Assembly: GCA_934661765.1 (NCBI GenBank)
Contig: CAKUJT010000061.1
Location: forward strand, 1 to 15,010
Reading direction: 5' to 3'
Length of the DNA stretch: 15,010 nucleotides
Origin: an uncultured Senegalimassilia sp.
GTDB taxonomy: Bacteria; Actinomycetota; Coriobacteriia; Coriobacteriales; Eggerthellaceae
In this document: in pieces, positions 6,628-13,524 of the stretch
Layout: the number at the start of each line of letters is the position of its first letter
Position numbering within the stretch: the first letter of the stretch is position 1
Translations under genes and position numbers: made by a program
Notes under the pieces: generated by a model
Seen by the model: only the letters and a program-made list of their open reading frames with translations
Told to the model about the DNA's origin: nothing
The model's database searches: none

Positions 6628-8631
6628 ATGGGCACTGAGCTTTCCCGTCGTCAGTTTCTTGCGGGCGCGACCGCCTTCGCTTTCAGCAGCGCCGTGTTCG
6701 GGTTGCCGCGCCGCGCATTTGCCGACGATGCGCAGGCGGGCAGCGCCATCGTCATCCTGCACACCAACGACGTCCACTGCGCTGTTGGCGAAGCCGATGA
6801 AAAGGGAGCGACGCCGCTGGGGTATTCGGCGCTGGCAAGCTATGTTGCCGATCGCAAAGGCGTTTTCGGCAGCGGGAACGTCACGCTTGTGGATGCCGGC
6901 GATGCCGTGCAGGGCAACGTCATGGGCACGCTAACGCAGGGGCAGGCACTCGTCGACATCATGAACGCCACGGGATATGACTACGTGATTCCCGGGAACC
7001 ACGAGTTCGACTATGGGATGCCGCAGTTCAACCACCTGGTCGGCAGCGCGAGCGCCACATACCTGAGCTGCAACTTCACCGACAAGCGCCCCGAAGTGCC
7101 CACGCTCATGTTCGCCCCGTACGCCATTCAGGCCTATCCGCTTGCAGGCGGCGGCACTGCGCGCGTGGCGTTCGTAGGAGTTACCACGCCGGCGACGCTG
7201 ACGGCATCGTCGCCTAAATCGTTCTGGCGAAGCGACGACGACCACACGTGCGTGTACGGCTTCTGCGAGGACGATACCGGCGCGGCGCTTGCGGCAGCGG
7301 TGCAAAACGCCGTGGATCAGGCACGCGCGGCGGGCGCTGATTACGTTGTGCTGCTTGCGCACCTTGGCCAGGATGGATCGCCCGACATTTGGCGCTCCGA
7401 CGCGCTGGCGAAGCGCTGCCGCGGTATCGACGTGATCATCGACGGCCATTCGCACCAGGAATATGTGCAGGTCAAGCAAGACGCCGAGGGCAAAAACGTC
7501 ATCATCACGCAAACGGGCACGCAGTTCTCCAGCGTGGGTCAGGTCGTCATCAACCCGGATAGCGGCACCATCTCCGCCAGCACGCCCGCCTTCGAGGCCA
7601 CGCTTTTGCGCGAGGCCCGCAAAAGCGGCGATCCTGCATACGTGCAGGACGCGACGTTCGGGCGCGATGCCAACGTGCAGGCGGCTATCAATGAGAAGGT
7701 CGCGGATGTCAAAGCCCAAACGGGAACCATTATCGGCAAATCCGAGGTGGACCTGTATGCGTTCGAGGACGACAACTACACCTGGGCCGTGCGCGCGCAC
7801 GAAACGAACCTTGGCGACTTCGTGACCGACGCGTACCTTTATTACGCGACGAACGCGGGCGTTATGGCCGACATCGCGTTCGTCAACGGCGGCGGCGTTC
7901 GCGCGAACCTGAACCACGGCGACGTGACGAAGGGCGATCTCATCAACGTGAACCCCTTCAATAACCAGCTTTGCTACACCAGCGTTTCGGGCCAGGACCT
8001 GCTTGATGCGCTCGAACTTTCGGCAAGCAGCCTGCCCGAGTCCAGCGGCGACTTCCTGCAGGTTTCCGAGGGGCTGGAGTTCGTCATCCGCACCGACATC
8101 GACTCGCCCGTTTTGCGCTCGGGCAGCACGTTCGTCGGCATAGACGACACAAAGGAACGCCGCGTGCGCAGAGCGAAGCTGCACGGCAAGGCTATCGACC
8201 CGCAAACGGCGTATACGCTGGTGTGCCACTCGTACTACCTGGTGGAAGGCGGCGGTTCGTACAGCATGCTGTGCAAGAACCCTGTCACGCTGCTGGGCTT
8301 GGACAACGATGCCCTTATGGAATACGTGCAGCTGAACCTGCAAGGCGTTATCGGGCAGCAATATGCAGGCGCCGCAGGTCAGGGGCGCATCGCGACGCAG
8401 ATTGGGCCCGATCCCGTACGCAAGCCCGACCCAGATCCCGAGCCGAAGCCCGAGCCCGAGCAGCCCGAACCGCAGCCTCCGACGAACAACGCCAGCGACC
8501 CCAAGCCCCTTGCCCCGACCGGCGATGACGGCGCCTTAAAGGCAGCCTCCGCAGCCGTTGCCACAGCAGCAGCAGTCGGAGCAGCCGCTTTCGCCACCGC
8601 CCACGCGGAAACCAAGGACGAACGCGCATAG
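6628..8631 (+). CDS. Surface 5'-nucleotidase/metallophosphoesterase, Tat-exported, sortase-anchored
   Basis: Predicted extracellular enzyme of 667 residues that removes phosphate from nucleotides (5'-nucleotidase/2',3'-cyclic phosphodiesterase family). Residues 1-32 are a twin-arginine signal: SRRQFLAG, a hydrophobic stretch, then AFA before the mature chain. The metallophosphatase domain shows HTND (45-48), DAGD (89-92), GNHE (123-126) and GHSH (273-276), which supply the two-metal site. The 5'-nucleotidase C-terminal domain shows NGGGVRANL from 420 and, later, GGGSYSML. A proline/acidic spacer (PDPDPEPKPEPEQPEPQPP) leads to LAPTG at 628-632, then a hydrophobic helix and a charged tail KDERA, a complete sortase signal; LAxTG fits class E sortases. 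The ATG at 6628 is chosen because the Tat signal starts there and TTGGAG lies upstream; the frame is open to 6385. The gene sits between an intact and a decayed deformylase 3' end. Confidence 0.95.
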   Translation: MGTELSRRQFLAGATAFAFSSAVFGLPRRAFADDAQAGSAIVILHTNDVHCAVGEADEKGATPLGYSALASYVADRKGVFGSGNVTLVDAGDAVQGNVMGTLTQGQALVDIMNATGYDYVIPGNHEFDYGMPQFNHLVGSASATYLSCNFTDKRPEVPTLMFAPYAIQAYPLAGGGTARVAFVGVTTPATLTASSPKSFWRSDDDHTCVYGFCEDDTGAALAAAVQNAVDQARAAGADYVVLLAHLGQDGSPDIWRSDALAKRCRGIDVIIDGHSHQEYVQVKQDAEGKNVIITQTGTQFSSVGQVVINPDSGTISASTPAFEATLLREARKSGDPAYVQDATFGRDANVQAAINEKVADVKAQTGTIIGKSEVDLYAFEDDNYTWAVRAHETNLGDFVTDAYLYYATNAGVMADIAFVNGGGVRANLNHGDVTKGDLINVNPFNNQLCYTSVSGQDLLDALELSASSLPESSGDFLQVSEGLEFVIRTDIDSPVLRSGSTFVGIDDTKERRVRRAKLHGKAIDPQTAYTLVCHSYYLVEGGGSYSMLCKNPVTLLGLDNDALMEYVQLNLQGVIGQQYAGAAGQGRIATQIGPDPVRKPDPDPEPKPEPEQPEPQPPTNNASDPKPLAPTGDDGALKAASAAVATAAAVGAAAFATAHAETKDERA

Positions 8632-8637
8632 CCGATG

Positions 8638-8747
8638 GCTGAAGTTGGCGAACAATAAGCTAGGGCTCTCCGCATGAGCGATCTCCAAGGTCAGGCCGCA
8701 CAGCTGGTTCAGCGCACGGCCGATCACGGCAAGGTAAGCTCGTCTAA
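8638..8747 (+). pseudogene. Decayed copy of the deformylase-like gene 3' end
   Basis: Starting right after the nucleotidase stop codon, this DNA aligns to the last ~35 codons of the gene at 5919-6341. Translated, it gives DLQGQAAQLVQRTADHGK against DFRGWVAQLIQHMADHGK in the intact gene. An in-frame stop sits upstream (TAA at 8655-8657), the first metal histidine has become arginine, and the last codons are scrambled by an indel. No 5' portion of the gene is present. It is followed by a matching copy of the parent's terminator, confirming that the whole 3' region was duplicated rather than the motif being coincidental. Confidence 0.75.
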
Positions 8748-8753
8748 ATGCTC

Positions 8754-8794
8754 GCGGGTCGAGGGGCGCTCTCCCTTCGGCCCGCTTTCGTTTT
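8754..8794 (+). terminator. Terminator copy downstream of the nucleotidase gene
   Basis: GCGGGTCGAGGGG (8754-8766) pairs with CCCTTCGGCCCGC (8773-8785) over 13 positions, two of them G-T wobbles, followed by TTTCGTTTT. Differences from the 6349 copy are partly compensatory within the stem, which suggests that it is still used, now to end nucleotidase transcription. Confidence 0.85.
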
Positions 8795-8852
8795 CGCGCT
8801 TTTGCGCTCCGTCCCCTATCCGGCGCTTGTAATGCCGTAGCGAAGCTATAAA

Positions 8853-8912
8853 AATGGAATCCATTCCACAAAATGCTGGAATCGCCGCTGAAAATGGATT
8901 GAAATCCATTTT
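8853..8912. promoter_or_regulatory. Paired palindromes upstream of the ATPase gene
   Basis: AATGGAATCCATT (8853-8865) is a palindrome around a single central base. AAAATGGATT (8891-8900) and AATCCATTTT (8903-8912) form a perfect 10-bp inverted repeat with a 2-base centre. The two sites share AATGGA and TCCATT and lie about 43 bases apart, as expected for a dimeric repressor or for a hairpin element. The equivalent region of copy A keeps only the first site in recognisable form (GGAATCAATTCC, 6452-6463). Confidence 0.5.
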
Positions 8913-8938
8913 CATGGGAAATGTCGCATTTTGCGGAC

Positions 8939-8944
8939 TATAAT
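8939..8944 (+). promoter_or_regulatory. Candidate -10 (TATAAT) of the ATPase gene
   Basis: A perfect TATAAT lies 64 bases before the ATPase ATG and 27 bases after the inverted repeat ending at 8912. No clear -35 hexamer is present at the usual spacing. The palindrome would sit just upstream of, or overlap, the -35 zone. Confidence 0.45.
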
Positions 8945-9007
8945 CCATATATCAGCTATCGTTGAATACGGAATTTGGCGCAAATCGGCAACAAGGGAGG
9001 CGGAGGC

Positions 9008-10213
9008 ATGCAGCTTATTGCTAGAGATCGATATCTTGAGTGGTTGCTTTCCTGGAAAGACAAGCATGTCATCAAGGTCGTGTCGGGCGTGCGCCGTTGC
9101 GGCAAGTCGAAGCTTTTCGAGATTTATCGCAATCACCTTATGCAGCACGGCGTTACGGCGGACCAGATCATCGCCATCAACTTCGAGGAGCTTGAATTCG
9201 AGGACCTGACGTCTTACCGAGCGCTCTACGATTACGTAAACGCAAGGCTGGCGTCCGGCAAAACGACCTACGTGTTCCTTGACGAAATCCAACACGTCGA
9301 TCACTACGAGAAAGCAGTCGACGGACTGTTCATAAAGGACAACGTCGACGTCTATATCACGGGGTCAAACGCCTATTTCATGTCAGGCGAACTTGCCACG
9401 CTTCTTTCCGGCCGTTATATCGAGCTTAAGATGCTGCCGCTGTCGTTCAAGGAGTTTTGCTCGGCGGAGGGCAATGCCGAAAAAGGCCGCGAGATGCTGT
9501 TCAACGAATACATCACCTCGGGCTCGTTTCCGTTTATCGCCGAAACGCAGATCGACGAGCAAAAGGCGAAGGAGTATGTGCGCAGCCTTTACGACACCAT
9601 CATCGTGCGCGACGTGGTGGACAGGCTGCGCGTTTCCGACGTGTCGACGCTTCTCAATATCACGAAGTTCTTGCTGCACAACATAGGCAGCAAGGTGTCG
9701 CACAAGAAGATCGCCGATACGTTGACGTCTTCGGGCAACAAGGTCGACCAGAAAACCGTGTCGAAGTACATCAAGGGGCTCACCGACAGCCTGACGCTGT
9801 ACGCGGCGCCTCGTTACAACGTCAAAGGAAGGCAGCTTCTTTCCACGAATTGCAAATACTATGCGGTTGACCTGGGGTTGCGCAATGCATTGGTGAAAAC
9901 GAGCGACAGCGATATCGGGCACATCCTGGAAAACATCGTGTATTTGGAGCTGCTCCGTCGAGGGTATGACGTGTACGTCGGCGATATCGAAAACGGCGAG
10001 ATCGACTTCGTTGCCATCAAGCCCGATGACACGCAATACTTCCAGGTTTCGGCGACAACGCTTGAGGAGTCCACGCTGAAACGGGAGCTGGCGCCGTTCG
10101 CGGCGGTGCGCGACAACTACCCCAAGATCCTGCTCACTCTTGACACGATCTTCGGAACCGCCGATTACGACGGCGTGAAGAAGCGCAACGTCATCGATTG
10201 GCTGCTTGAGTAG
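9008..10213 (+). CDS. AAA-type ATPase with DUF4143 C-terminal region
   Basis: A 401-residue protein, the normal length of the AAA_14/DUF4143 family. The N-terminal ATPase has a P-loop GVRRCGKS at 27-34, Walker B YVFLDEIQHV (Asp92, Glu93) and a sensor-like strand ITGSNAYFMSGELATLLSGR. The C-terminal half corresponds to DUF4143: it carries helical DNA-binding-like segments (KKIADTLTSSGNKVDQKTVS) and ends in a restriction-like fold motif with GEIDFVAIK. The family is common in multiple copies in gut Actinobacteria and anaerobes. Its role is not settled; DNA-related or regulatory ATPase functions have been proposed. The ATG at 9008 is preceded by GGGAGGCGGAGG. The gene is transcribed alone and converges on the small gene at 10220 with only 6 bases between stop codons. 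Confidence 0.94.
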   Translation: MQLIARDRYLEWLLSWKDKHVIKVVSGVRRCGKSKLFEIYRNHLMQHGVTADQIIAINFEELEFEDLTSYRALYDYVNARLASGKTTYVFLDEIQHVDHYEKAVDGLFIKDNVDVYITGSNAYFMSGELATLLSGRYIELKMLPLSFKEFCSAEGNAEKGREMLFNEYITSGSFPFIAETQIDEQKAKEYVRSLYDTIIVRDVVDRLRVSDVSTLLNITKFLLHNIGSKVSHKKIADTLTSSGNKVDQKTVSKYIKGLTDSLTLYAAPRYNVKGRQLLSTNCKYYAVDLGLRNALVKTSDSDIGHILENIVYLELLRRGYDVYVGDIENGEIDFVAIKPDDTQYFQVSATTLEESTLKRELAPFAAVRDNYPKILLTLDTIFGTADYDGVKKRNVIDWLLE

Positions 10214-10219
10214 AGCCCC

Positions 10220-10507
10220 CTAGCAGCTTGGCTTAGATGGGGTGTTGTCGATGGCGTTGACCCACCAGCGGTCGACGTCGGGGGTGCCGAGCGCCTGCGA
10301 ACCTTGGCGGCGCTCCAGGTACAGATTGGTTTCCTTCCGCCCGAAACGGATGCGGAAGCGCGACGTTTTCGCCCCCTTCTGCATTTGCCCCGGCTCCCCG
10401 CGGTAGAGCACCTCGTCGATGCGAAATGTGCGTCCATCAGGCCATATGACCGCCAGCGGGTCAATGCGCCCCTCGTCGTTCACGTGCAGCACGACGTTGA
10501 CGTACAT
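10220..10507 (-). CDS. Small protein divergent from the Y-family polymerase
   Basis: A 95-residue protein that I do not recognise by name. It starts MYVNVVLHVNDEGRIDPLAV, followed by WPDGRTFRIDEVL, a basic middle (SRFRIRFGRKETNLYLERR) and DVDRWWVN near the end. The pattern of alternating hydrophobic strands resembles the small beta-rich proteins encoded next to Y-family polymerases in many Firmicutes and Actinobacteria (from memory, not searched). The frame is open to 10552. The ATG at 10507 is preferred because GAGG lies 10 bases upstream, whereas the ATG codons at 10552 and 10543 have no ribosome site and lie only a few bases from the likely transcription start. It shares the LexA box at 10567-10580 with the polymerase, so both are probably induced together by DNA damage. 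Confidence 0.72.
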   Translation of the reverse strand: MYVNVVLHVNDEGRIDPLAVIWPDGRTFRIDEVLYRGEPGQMQKGAKTSRFRIRFGRKETNLYLERRQGSQALGTPDVDRWWVNAIDNTPSKPSC

Positions 10508-10566
10508 TTTGTGCACGCCTCGTCTTTCGCCGTCTTTCGTCATAAAATCCATCGCTATGGTATTAT

Positions 10567-10580
10567 CGAACGCGCGTTCG
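10567..10580. promoter_or_regulatory. LexA-type SOS box between divergent genes
   Basis: CGAACGCGCGTTCG is an exact CGAAC-N4-GTTCG Gram-positive LexA site, and one more T:A pair on each side makes a 16-base palindrome. Rightward it abuts TATTAT (10561-10566), a -10 for the polymerase operon. Leftward GATAAT (10567-10562 on the minus strand) could serve the small gene. A single LexA dimer would block both. Confidence 0.85.
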
Positions 10581-10626
10581 AAAAATGCTAGCGAACAAAC
10601 GATGGAGAAACGGAAAGGATTGGCGA

Positions 10627-11943
10627 GTGACGGATTTGCGCAAAACCTCGGGTTGCGTTATATGCATCGACTTGAAGTCGTTCTACGCCAGCGTGGAGTG
10701 CGCCGATCGCGATCTTGACCCGTTCACCACCAACCTGGTGGTGGCCGACCCCGACCGCTCCGCAAACACCATCTGCCTTGCCATCACGCCCGCCATGAAG
10801 GCCGCCGGCGTGCGCAACCGCTGCCGTGTGCGCGACATCCCGCCGGGCATCGAGTACCTGACCGCCGTCCCCCGCATGAAACGATACATGCAGGTCAGCG
10901 GCGAAATCGTGGGCAGCTACCTTGAGCTTGTCAGCCCGCAGGACCTGCAGGTGTACTCCATCGACGAATGCTTCATCGACGCCGCGCCCTACCTGCGCCT
11001 CTACCGCACCGACGCGCGCACGTTCGCAAAACGCCTGATGCGGCGCGCCTTCGAGGTTTCCGGCGTCACCGCCACGGCCGGCATCGGGCCGAACATGTTC
11101 CAAGCCAAAGTGGCGCTCGACATTTGCGCGAAGCACGCCAGCGACGGCATCGGCCAGCTTGACGACGAATCGTTCAAGCGCGAGATCTGGTTCCACCGCC
11201 CGCTCACCGACATCTGGGGCATCGGCCCGGGCATCGCCCGCCGCCTGGCCAAGCACGGCGCGTACGACCTTGCGGGGGTTTGCGCCGTCAACCCCAAGGT
11301 GCTGCGCCGCGAGTTCGGCAAAAACGCCGAGTACCTTATCGACCATGCATGGGGCCTGGAGGCGTGCACCGTCGAGCAGGCGCGCAGCTATCGCCCGCGC
11401 GGCCATTCGCTGACCAATGGGCAGGTGCTCATGCGCGATTACAGCTGCCGTGAGGTGGAAACGCTGCTGCGCGAGATGGTGCTGGGCAGCGCGCTCGAGC
11501 TGGTGGAGAAAGGCTTATGCGCCCAGGTGGCAAGCGTGTACGTGGGGTATTCGGCCAGCAATTTCCCCCACCAGTCGTGGGAGAAGTGCGGGCCGTTCGG
11601 CACCGCGGCCGCCGGCGCGGGCGGGTCGGCGAAGCTGCCCAAGCCCACCAACGCCGTGGACGCGCTGACCGACGCCGTGCTGGAGATCTACCGCGCCCGC
11701 GTGACGCCGGGGCTTTCCATCCGCCGCGTGAACATAGCGCTGGCGGACCTGATACCCGCCGAGAAAGTACAGCCCACGCTGCTCGACGATGCCGCGAACG
11801 AGCGCAAGCAAGCCGCCCTGTCGCGGGCCATGGTGGACGTGCGGAAGCGCTTCGGTGCGAACGCGCTGCTGAAAGCCACAAGTTTGAAGGAGGAGGCGAA
11901 CGCCATGGAACGCAACAACCAGGTAGGCGGGCATCGTGCTTAG
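10627..11943 (+). CDS. Y-family translesion DNA polymerase (UmuC/UvrX type)
   Basis: Error-prone polymerase that copies past damaged bases, 438 residues. The palm has the first metal aspartate in CIDLKSFYAS (Asp15) and the catalytic pair in YSIDECF (Asp113, Glu114). The helix-hairpin-helix thumb is IWGIGPGIARRLAKHGAYDL. The little finger follows, with a likely beta-clamp binding motif QPTLLDD from residue 382. The tail KATSLKEEANAMERNNQVGG is the signature of the Bacillus UvrX/YqjW branch rather than DinB. GTG at 10627 is preferred: GGAAAGGA lies 7 bases upstream. The ATG at 10585 is open but has no ribosome site and is about 12 bases from the predicted transcription start. It is controlled by the adjacent SOS box and overlaps the YolD-like gene by 8 bases. 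Confidence 0.95.
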   Translation: MTDLRKTSGCVICIDLKSFYASVECADRDLDPFTTNLVVADPDRSANTICLAITPAMKAAGVRNRCRVRDIPPGIEYLTAVPRMKRYMQVSGEIVGSYLELVSPQDLQVYSIDECFIDAAPYLRLYRTDARTFAKRLMRRAFEVSGVTATAGIGPNMFQAKVALDICAKHASDGIGQLDDESFKREIWFHRPLTDIWGIGPGIARRLAKHGAYDLAGVCAVNPKVLRREFGKNAEYLIDHAWGLEACTVEQARSYRPRGHSLTNGQVLMRDYSCREVETLLREMVLGSALELVEKGLCAQVASVYVGYSASNFPHQSWEKCGPFGTAAAGAGGSAKLPKPTNAVDALTDAVLEIYRARVTPGLSIRRVNIALADLIPAEKVQPTLLDDAANERKQAALSRAMVDVRKRFGANALLKATSLKEEANAMERNNQVGGHRA

Positions 11944-12280
11944 CCCTGATCAGGCGCGCGTTGCCGCCGGCTTGCCCACGCCGGACGTGTGGCCGAGCCT
12001 GTCGGCCGACGAGCGCGAATACCGCGCGCAGGTGCTCGACCGCATAGCGCAACGTGTAGCCGCCGACGGCGTGCGCGTGTCGGTCCCCTCGCCCGACCGC
12101 GGCAGCCAGTTCATGCCCTTCGCAGCGCTAAAAGGCTACGAAGAAGTAATCGCCGAAGTCGAGAACGGCAACATCGAGGAAGCACTTGACGCCGCCGACG
12201 CGCAAGCCGAGGAGACATCCCTAAGATACCAACACGATGAGGTGTTCGAATCAATCAGAGAAGGATTACAACACGGATGA
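11936..12280 (+). CDS. YolD-like protein, partner of the Y-family polymerase
   Basis: A 114-residue protein starting with GTG inside the last codons of the polymerase gene (8-base overlap, AGGCGG upstream), so translation is coupled. The core SPDRGSQFMPFAALKGYEEV matches the YolD-like motif (R-G-x-Q-F-M-P-F-x-A-L-K-G). In Bacillus, YqjX, a YolD-family protein, is co-transcribed with the UmuC-like YqjW and is thought to stand in for UmuD. The N-terminal part (SLSADEREYRAQVLDRIAQR) and the acidic C-terminal part (EVENGNIEEALDAADAQAEE) are helical and charged. The same role as polymerase cofactor is likely here. Part of its coding sequence (12149-12171) recurs at 13165-13187 beyond the DUF3800 gene. 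Confidence 0.8.
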   Translation: MLSPDQARVAAGLPTPDVWPSLSADEREYRAQVLDRIAQRVAADGVRVSVPSPDRGSQFMPFAALKGYEEVIAEVENGNIEEALDAADAQAEETSLRYQHDEVFESIREGLQHG

Positions 12281-12385
12281 AACGTCTAGGACTTACAAAC
12301 TACGTTGCCCTCCATAATTGAATGCAGCACTCGCGAATCTTCGAAACAGCCTAGACGAAAGCATGGCTGGCATGGTAAAAAGATA

Positions 12386-12414
12386 TTGGAGACATCGCTT
12401 GATGTTTCCTCCAA
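12386..12414 (+). other. Hairpin in the leader of the DUF3800 gene
   Basis: TTGGAG (12386-12391) pairs with CTCCAA (12409-12414), and ACATC (12392-12396) with GATGT (12401-12405), with a GCTT loop and a 3-base bulge on the right side. It stands 3 bases before a second, terminator-like hairpin. The two in series resemble an attenuator or a short mobile-element end. The bases between 12281 and 12385 show no gene and are richer in A/T than the flanks. Confidence 0.45.
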
Positions 12415-12417
12415 GTA

Positions 12418-12444
12418 GCGGGGGGGCGTCCTCCCGCATTTTTT
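12418..12444 (+). terminator. Rho-independent terminator ahead of the DUF3800 gene
   Basis: GCGGGGGG (12418-12425) pairs with CCTCCCGC (12430-12437) with one G-T wobble and a GCGT loop, followed by ATTTTTT. It lies only 7 bases before the AGGAGGGG ribosome site of the next gene. It may end the polymerase operon, but it also means that the DUF3800 frame depends on read-through or on a promoter hidden upstream of the hairpins. Confidence 0.75.
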
Positions 12445-12460
12445 ATATTTAGGAGGGGCA

Positions 12461-13134
12461 TTGAGCGAGATCAGCATCTTTGTCGACGAATCCGGTGGCC
12501 AAGATGGCCATTCGAAATATTACGTACTTACTCTCGTCTTCCATGATCAGTCGCTCAGCATTGAAGAACATTTGTATGAACACAGGAGAGGCCTTGCGAT
12601 TCGTGGTTTCACGGATGTCCCCTTTCACGCTGGTCCTATCCTGACCGGCCATGATGACTATGAACATATGGATTTCAAGACTCGAAAATCGTACTTCACA
12701 TTGTTCTTCATGGACATCCAAAACTCCCCATCACATACCAGACGTTCTTGTATAAGCGTAAAGAAGTTGGCGACAGCGCTCAGCTTGCCACGAAAATGAA
12801 GCGTGACATCATTACGCTGCTCTTCGACAACCTAGAGTTTTTCCAGTCGTACGACAAGGTGAAAATCTACTACGACAACGGGCAGGAAACCGTCGCGCAC
12901 GCACTGCGCGGTGCCGTCGAATACGCGCTCTCGAAGGAAAGCGTCTTGTTTCGTAAAACCAATGCTGCTGATTTCATGCTCGCGCAAGCCGCTGACATGC
13001 TGTGCACACTTGAGCTAACGGCGGAAAAATACCGCAACAAGGAAGCGACGCGTACCGATATAAAAATGTTCGGCAATGCTCATGCGTTTAAGAACAACTA
13101 TATGAAAGCAATCAAGCGTAAACGGCTTAGTTAA
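12461..13134 (+). pseudogene. DUF3800-family gene broken by a frameshift
   Basis: Two overlapping frames together make one DUF3800 protein (RNase H-like fold, often linked to mobile or defence loci). The first frame (TTG at 12461 after AGGAGGGG) begins EISIFVDESGGQDGHSKYYV, with the hallmark DESG motif, and runs correctly to ...YFTLFFMDIQ. The second continues as LPITYQTFLYKRKEVGDSAQ, then KIYYDNGQETVAHAL and NAADFMLAQAADMLCTLE, to the stop at 13134. The break is in the A-run at 12720-12723. One extra A would restore a protein of about 224 residues, a normal length. As written, frame 1 ends at 12799 with a nonsense tail. Either the gene is dead or the homopolymer was misread. It is AT-richer than its neighbours and is flanked by two copies of yolD-like sequence, both signs of acquisition. 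Confidence 0.87.
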
Positions 13135-13164
13135 TGCTCCGCGTCTTTGCTGGATTATAGAAGT

Positions 13165-13187
13165 ATCGCCGAAGTCGAGAACGGCAA
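13165..13187 (+). repeat. Fragment of the yolD-like gene repeated downstream of DUF3800
   Basis: The 23 bases here are identical to 12149-12171 inside the YolD-like gene (beginning ATCGCCGAAGTCGAG). With one single-base gap the match extends about 7 bases to the left. No similarity is visible beyond 13187. The direct repeat brackets the DUF3800 gene over about 1 kb. Confidence 0.85.
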
Positions 13188-13218
13188 TGGATAGGCGGCC
13201 CAGCAAAGAGGCGGATCA

Positions 13219-13524
13219 TCATATAAGCTTTGCGTAGTCTTGCGTCTGATGAAAGAACGCGATTACCGAAACTTCTTTATCGTTTCGAACATAAAGTGCA
13301 ACATATCCCCTGATGAGAGCTTTGCGAATCCCCATACCGGCAAGTCGCTGCTCGTTGCAAAGCGGATATAGATCAGGAAGCTGCGATACCGCATCCACAA
13401 ACTCGTCGAATGCATCGAGCAGCGTGACGACCGCCGATGGTTCTTTCAGAACTTCGGCTATATAGCCGCAAGCTTCCGCGAGTCCGGCTTGTGCGGACTC
13501 GGAAATGACCACATTAAGCGCCAT
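13219..13524 (-). CDS. RelE/ParE-family toxin
   Basis: Probable toxin of 101 residues, normal for the family. It opens with a strand and helix (MALNVVISESAQAGLAEACG, then YIAEVLKEPSAV), has the middle helix LLDAFDEFVDAVSQLPDLYP, and ends in the typical core IRKALIRGYVALYVRND and VIAFFHQTQDYAKLI. RelE members cut ribosome-bound mRNA and ParE members poison gyrase; the sequence alone does not decide. The ATG at 13524 overlaps the end of the antitoxin gene by 11 bases in another frame, so the two are translated together. The frame is open further upstream, but the antitoxin occupies that region. It lies on the strand opposite to DUF3800, 84 bases from its end. Confidence 0.87.
   Translation of the reverse strand: MALNVVISESAQAGLAEACGYIAEVLKEPSAVVTLLDAFDEFVDAVSQLPDLYPLCNEQRLAGMGIRKALIRGYVALYVRNDKEVSVIAFFHQTQDYAKLI

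Larger units (their letters stand above)
8638..8938 (+). repeat. Copy B of the duplicated deformylase 3'/downstream segment
   Basis: Collinear with 6235-6535, so the nucleotidase gene is bracketed by direct repeats of roughly 300 bases that have diverged. Copy B holds the gene remnant, the terminator copy and two palindromes at 8853-8865 and 8891-8912. It ends at the promoter of the ATPase gene. The 376-base gap from 8632 to 9007 is accounted for by this repeat plus the ATPase leader. Confidence 0.75.

Noticed and set aside
6931..8361. 476-codon frame on the minus strand within the nucleotidase gene
   Set aside because: It is an antisense shadow of the nucleotidase, whose motifs (HTND, GNHE, GHSH, LAPTG) are all on the plus strand.
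12716..12726. Programmed -1 frameshift in the DUF3800 gene
   Set aside because: The sequence CCAAAAC does not fit the X-XXY-YYZ slippery pattern, there is no clear downstream pseudoknot, and DUF3800 proteins are not known to need frameshifting.
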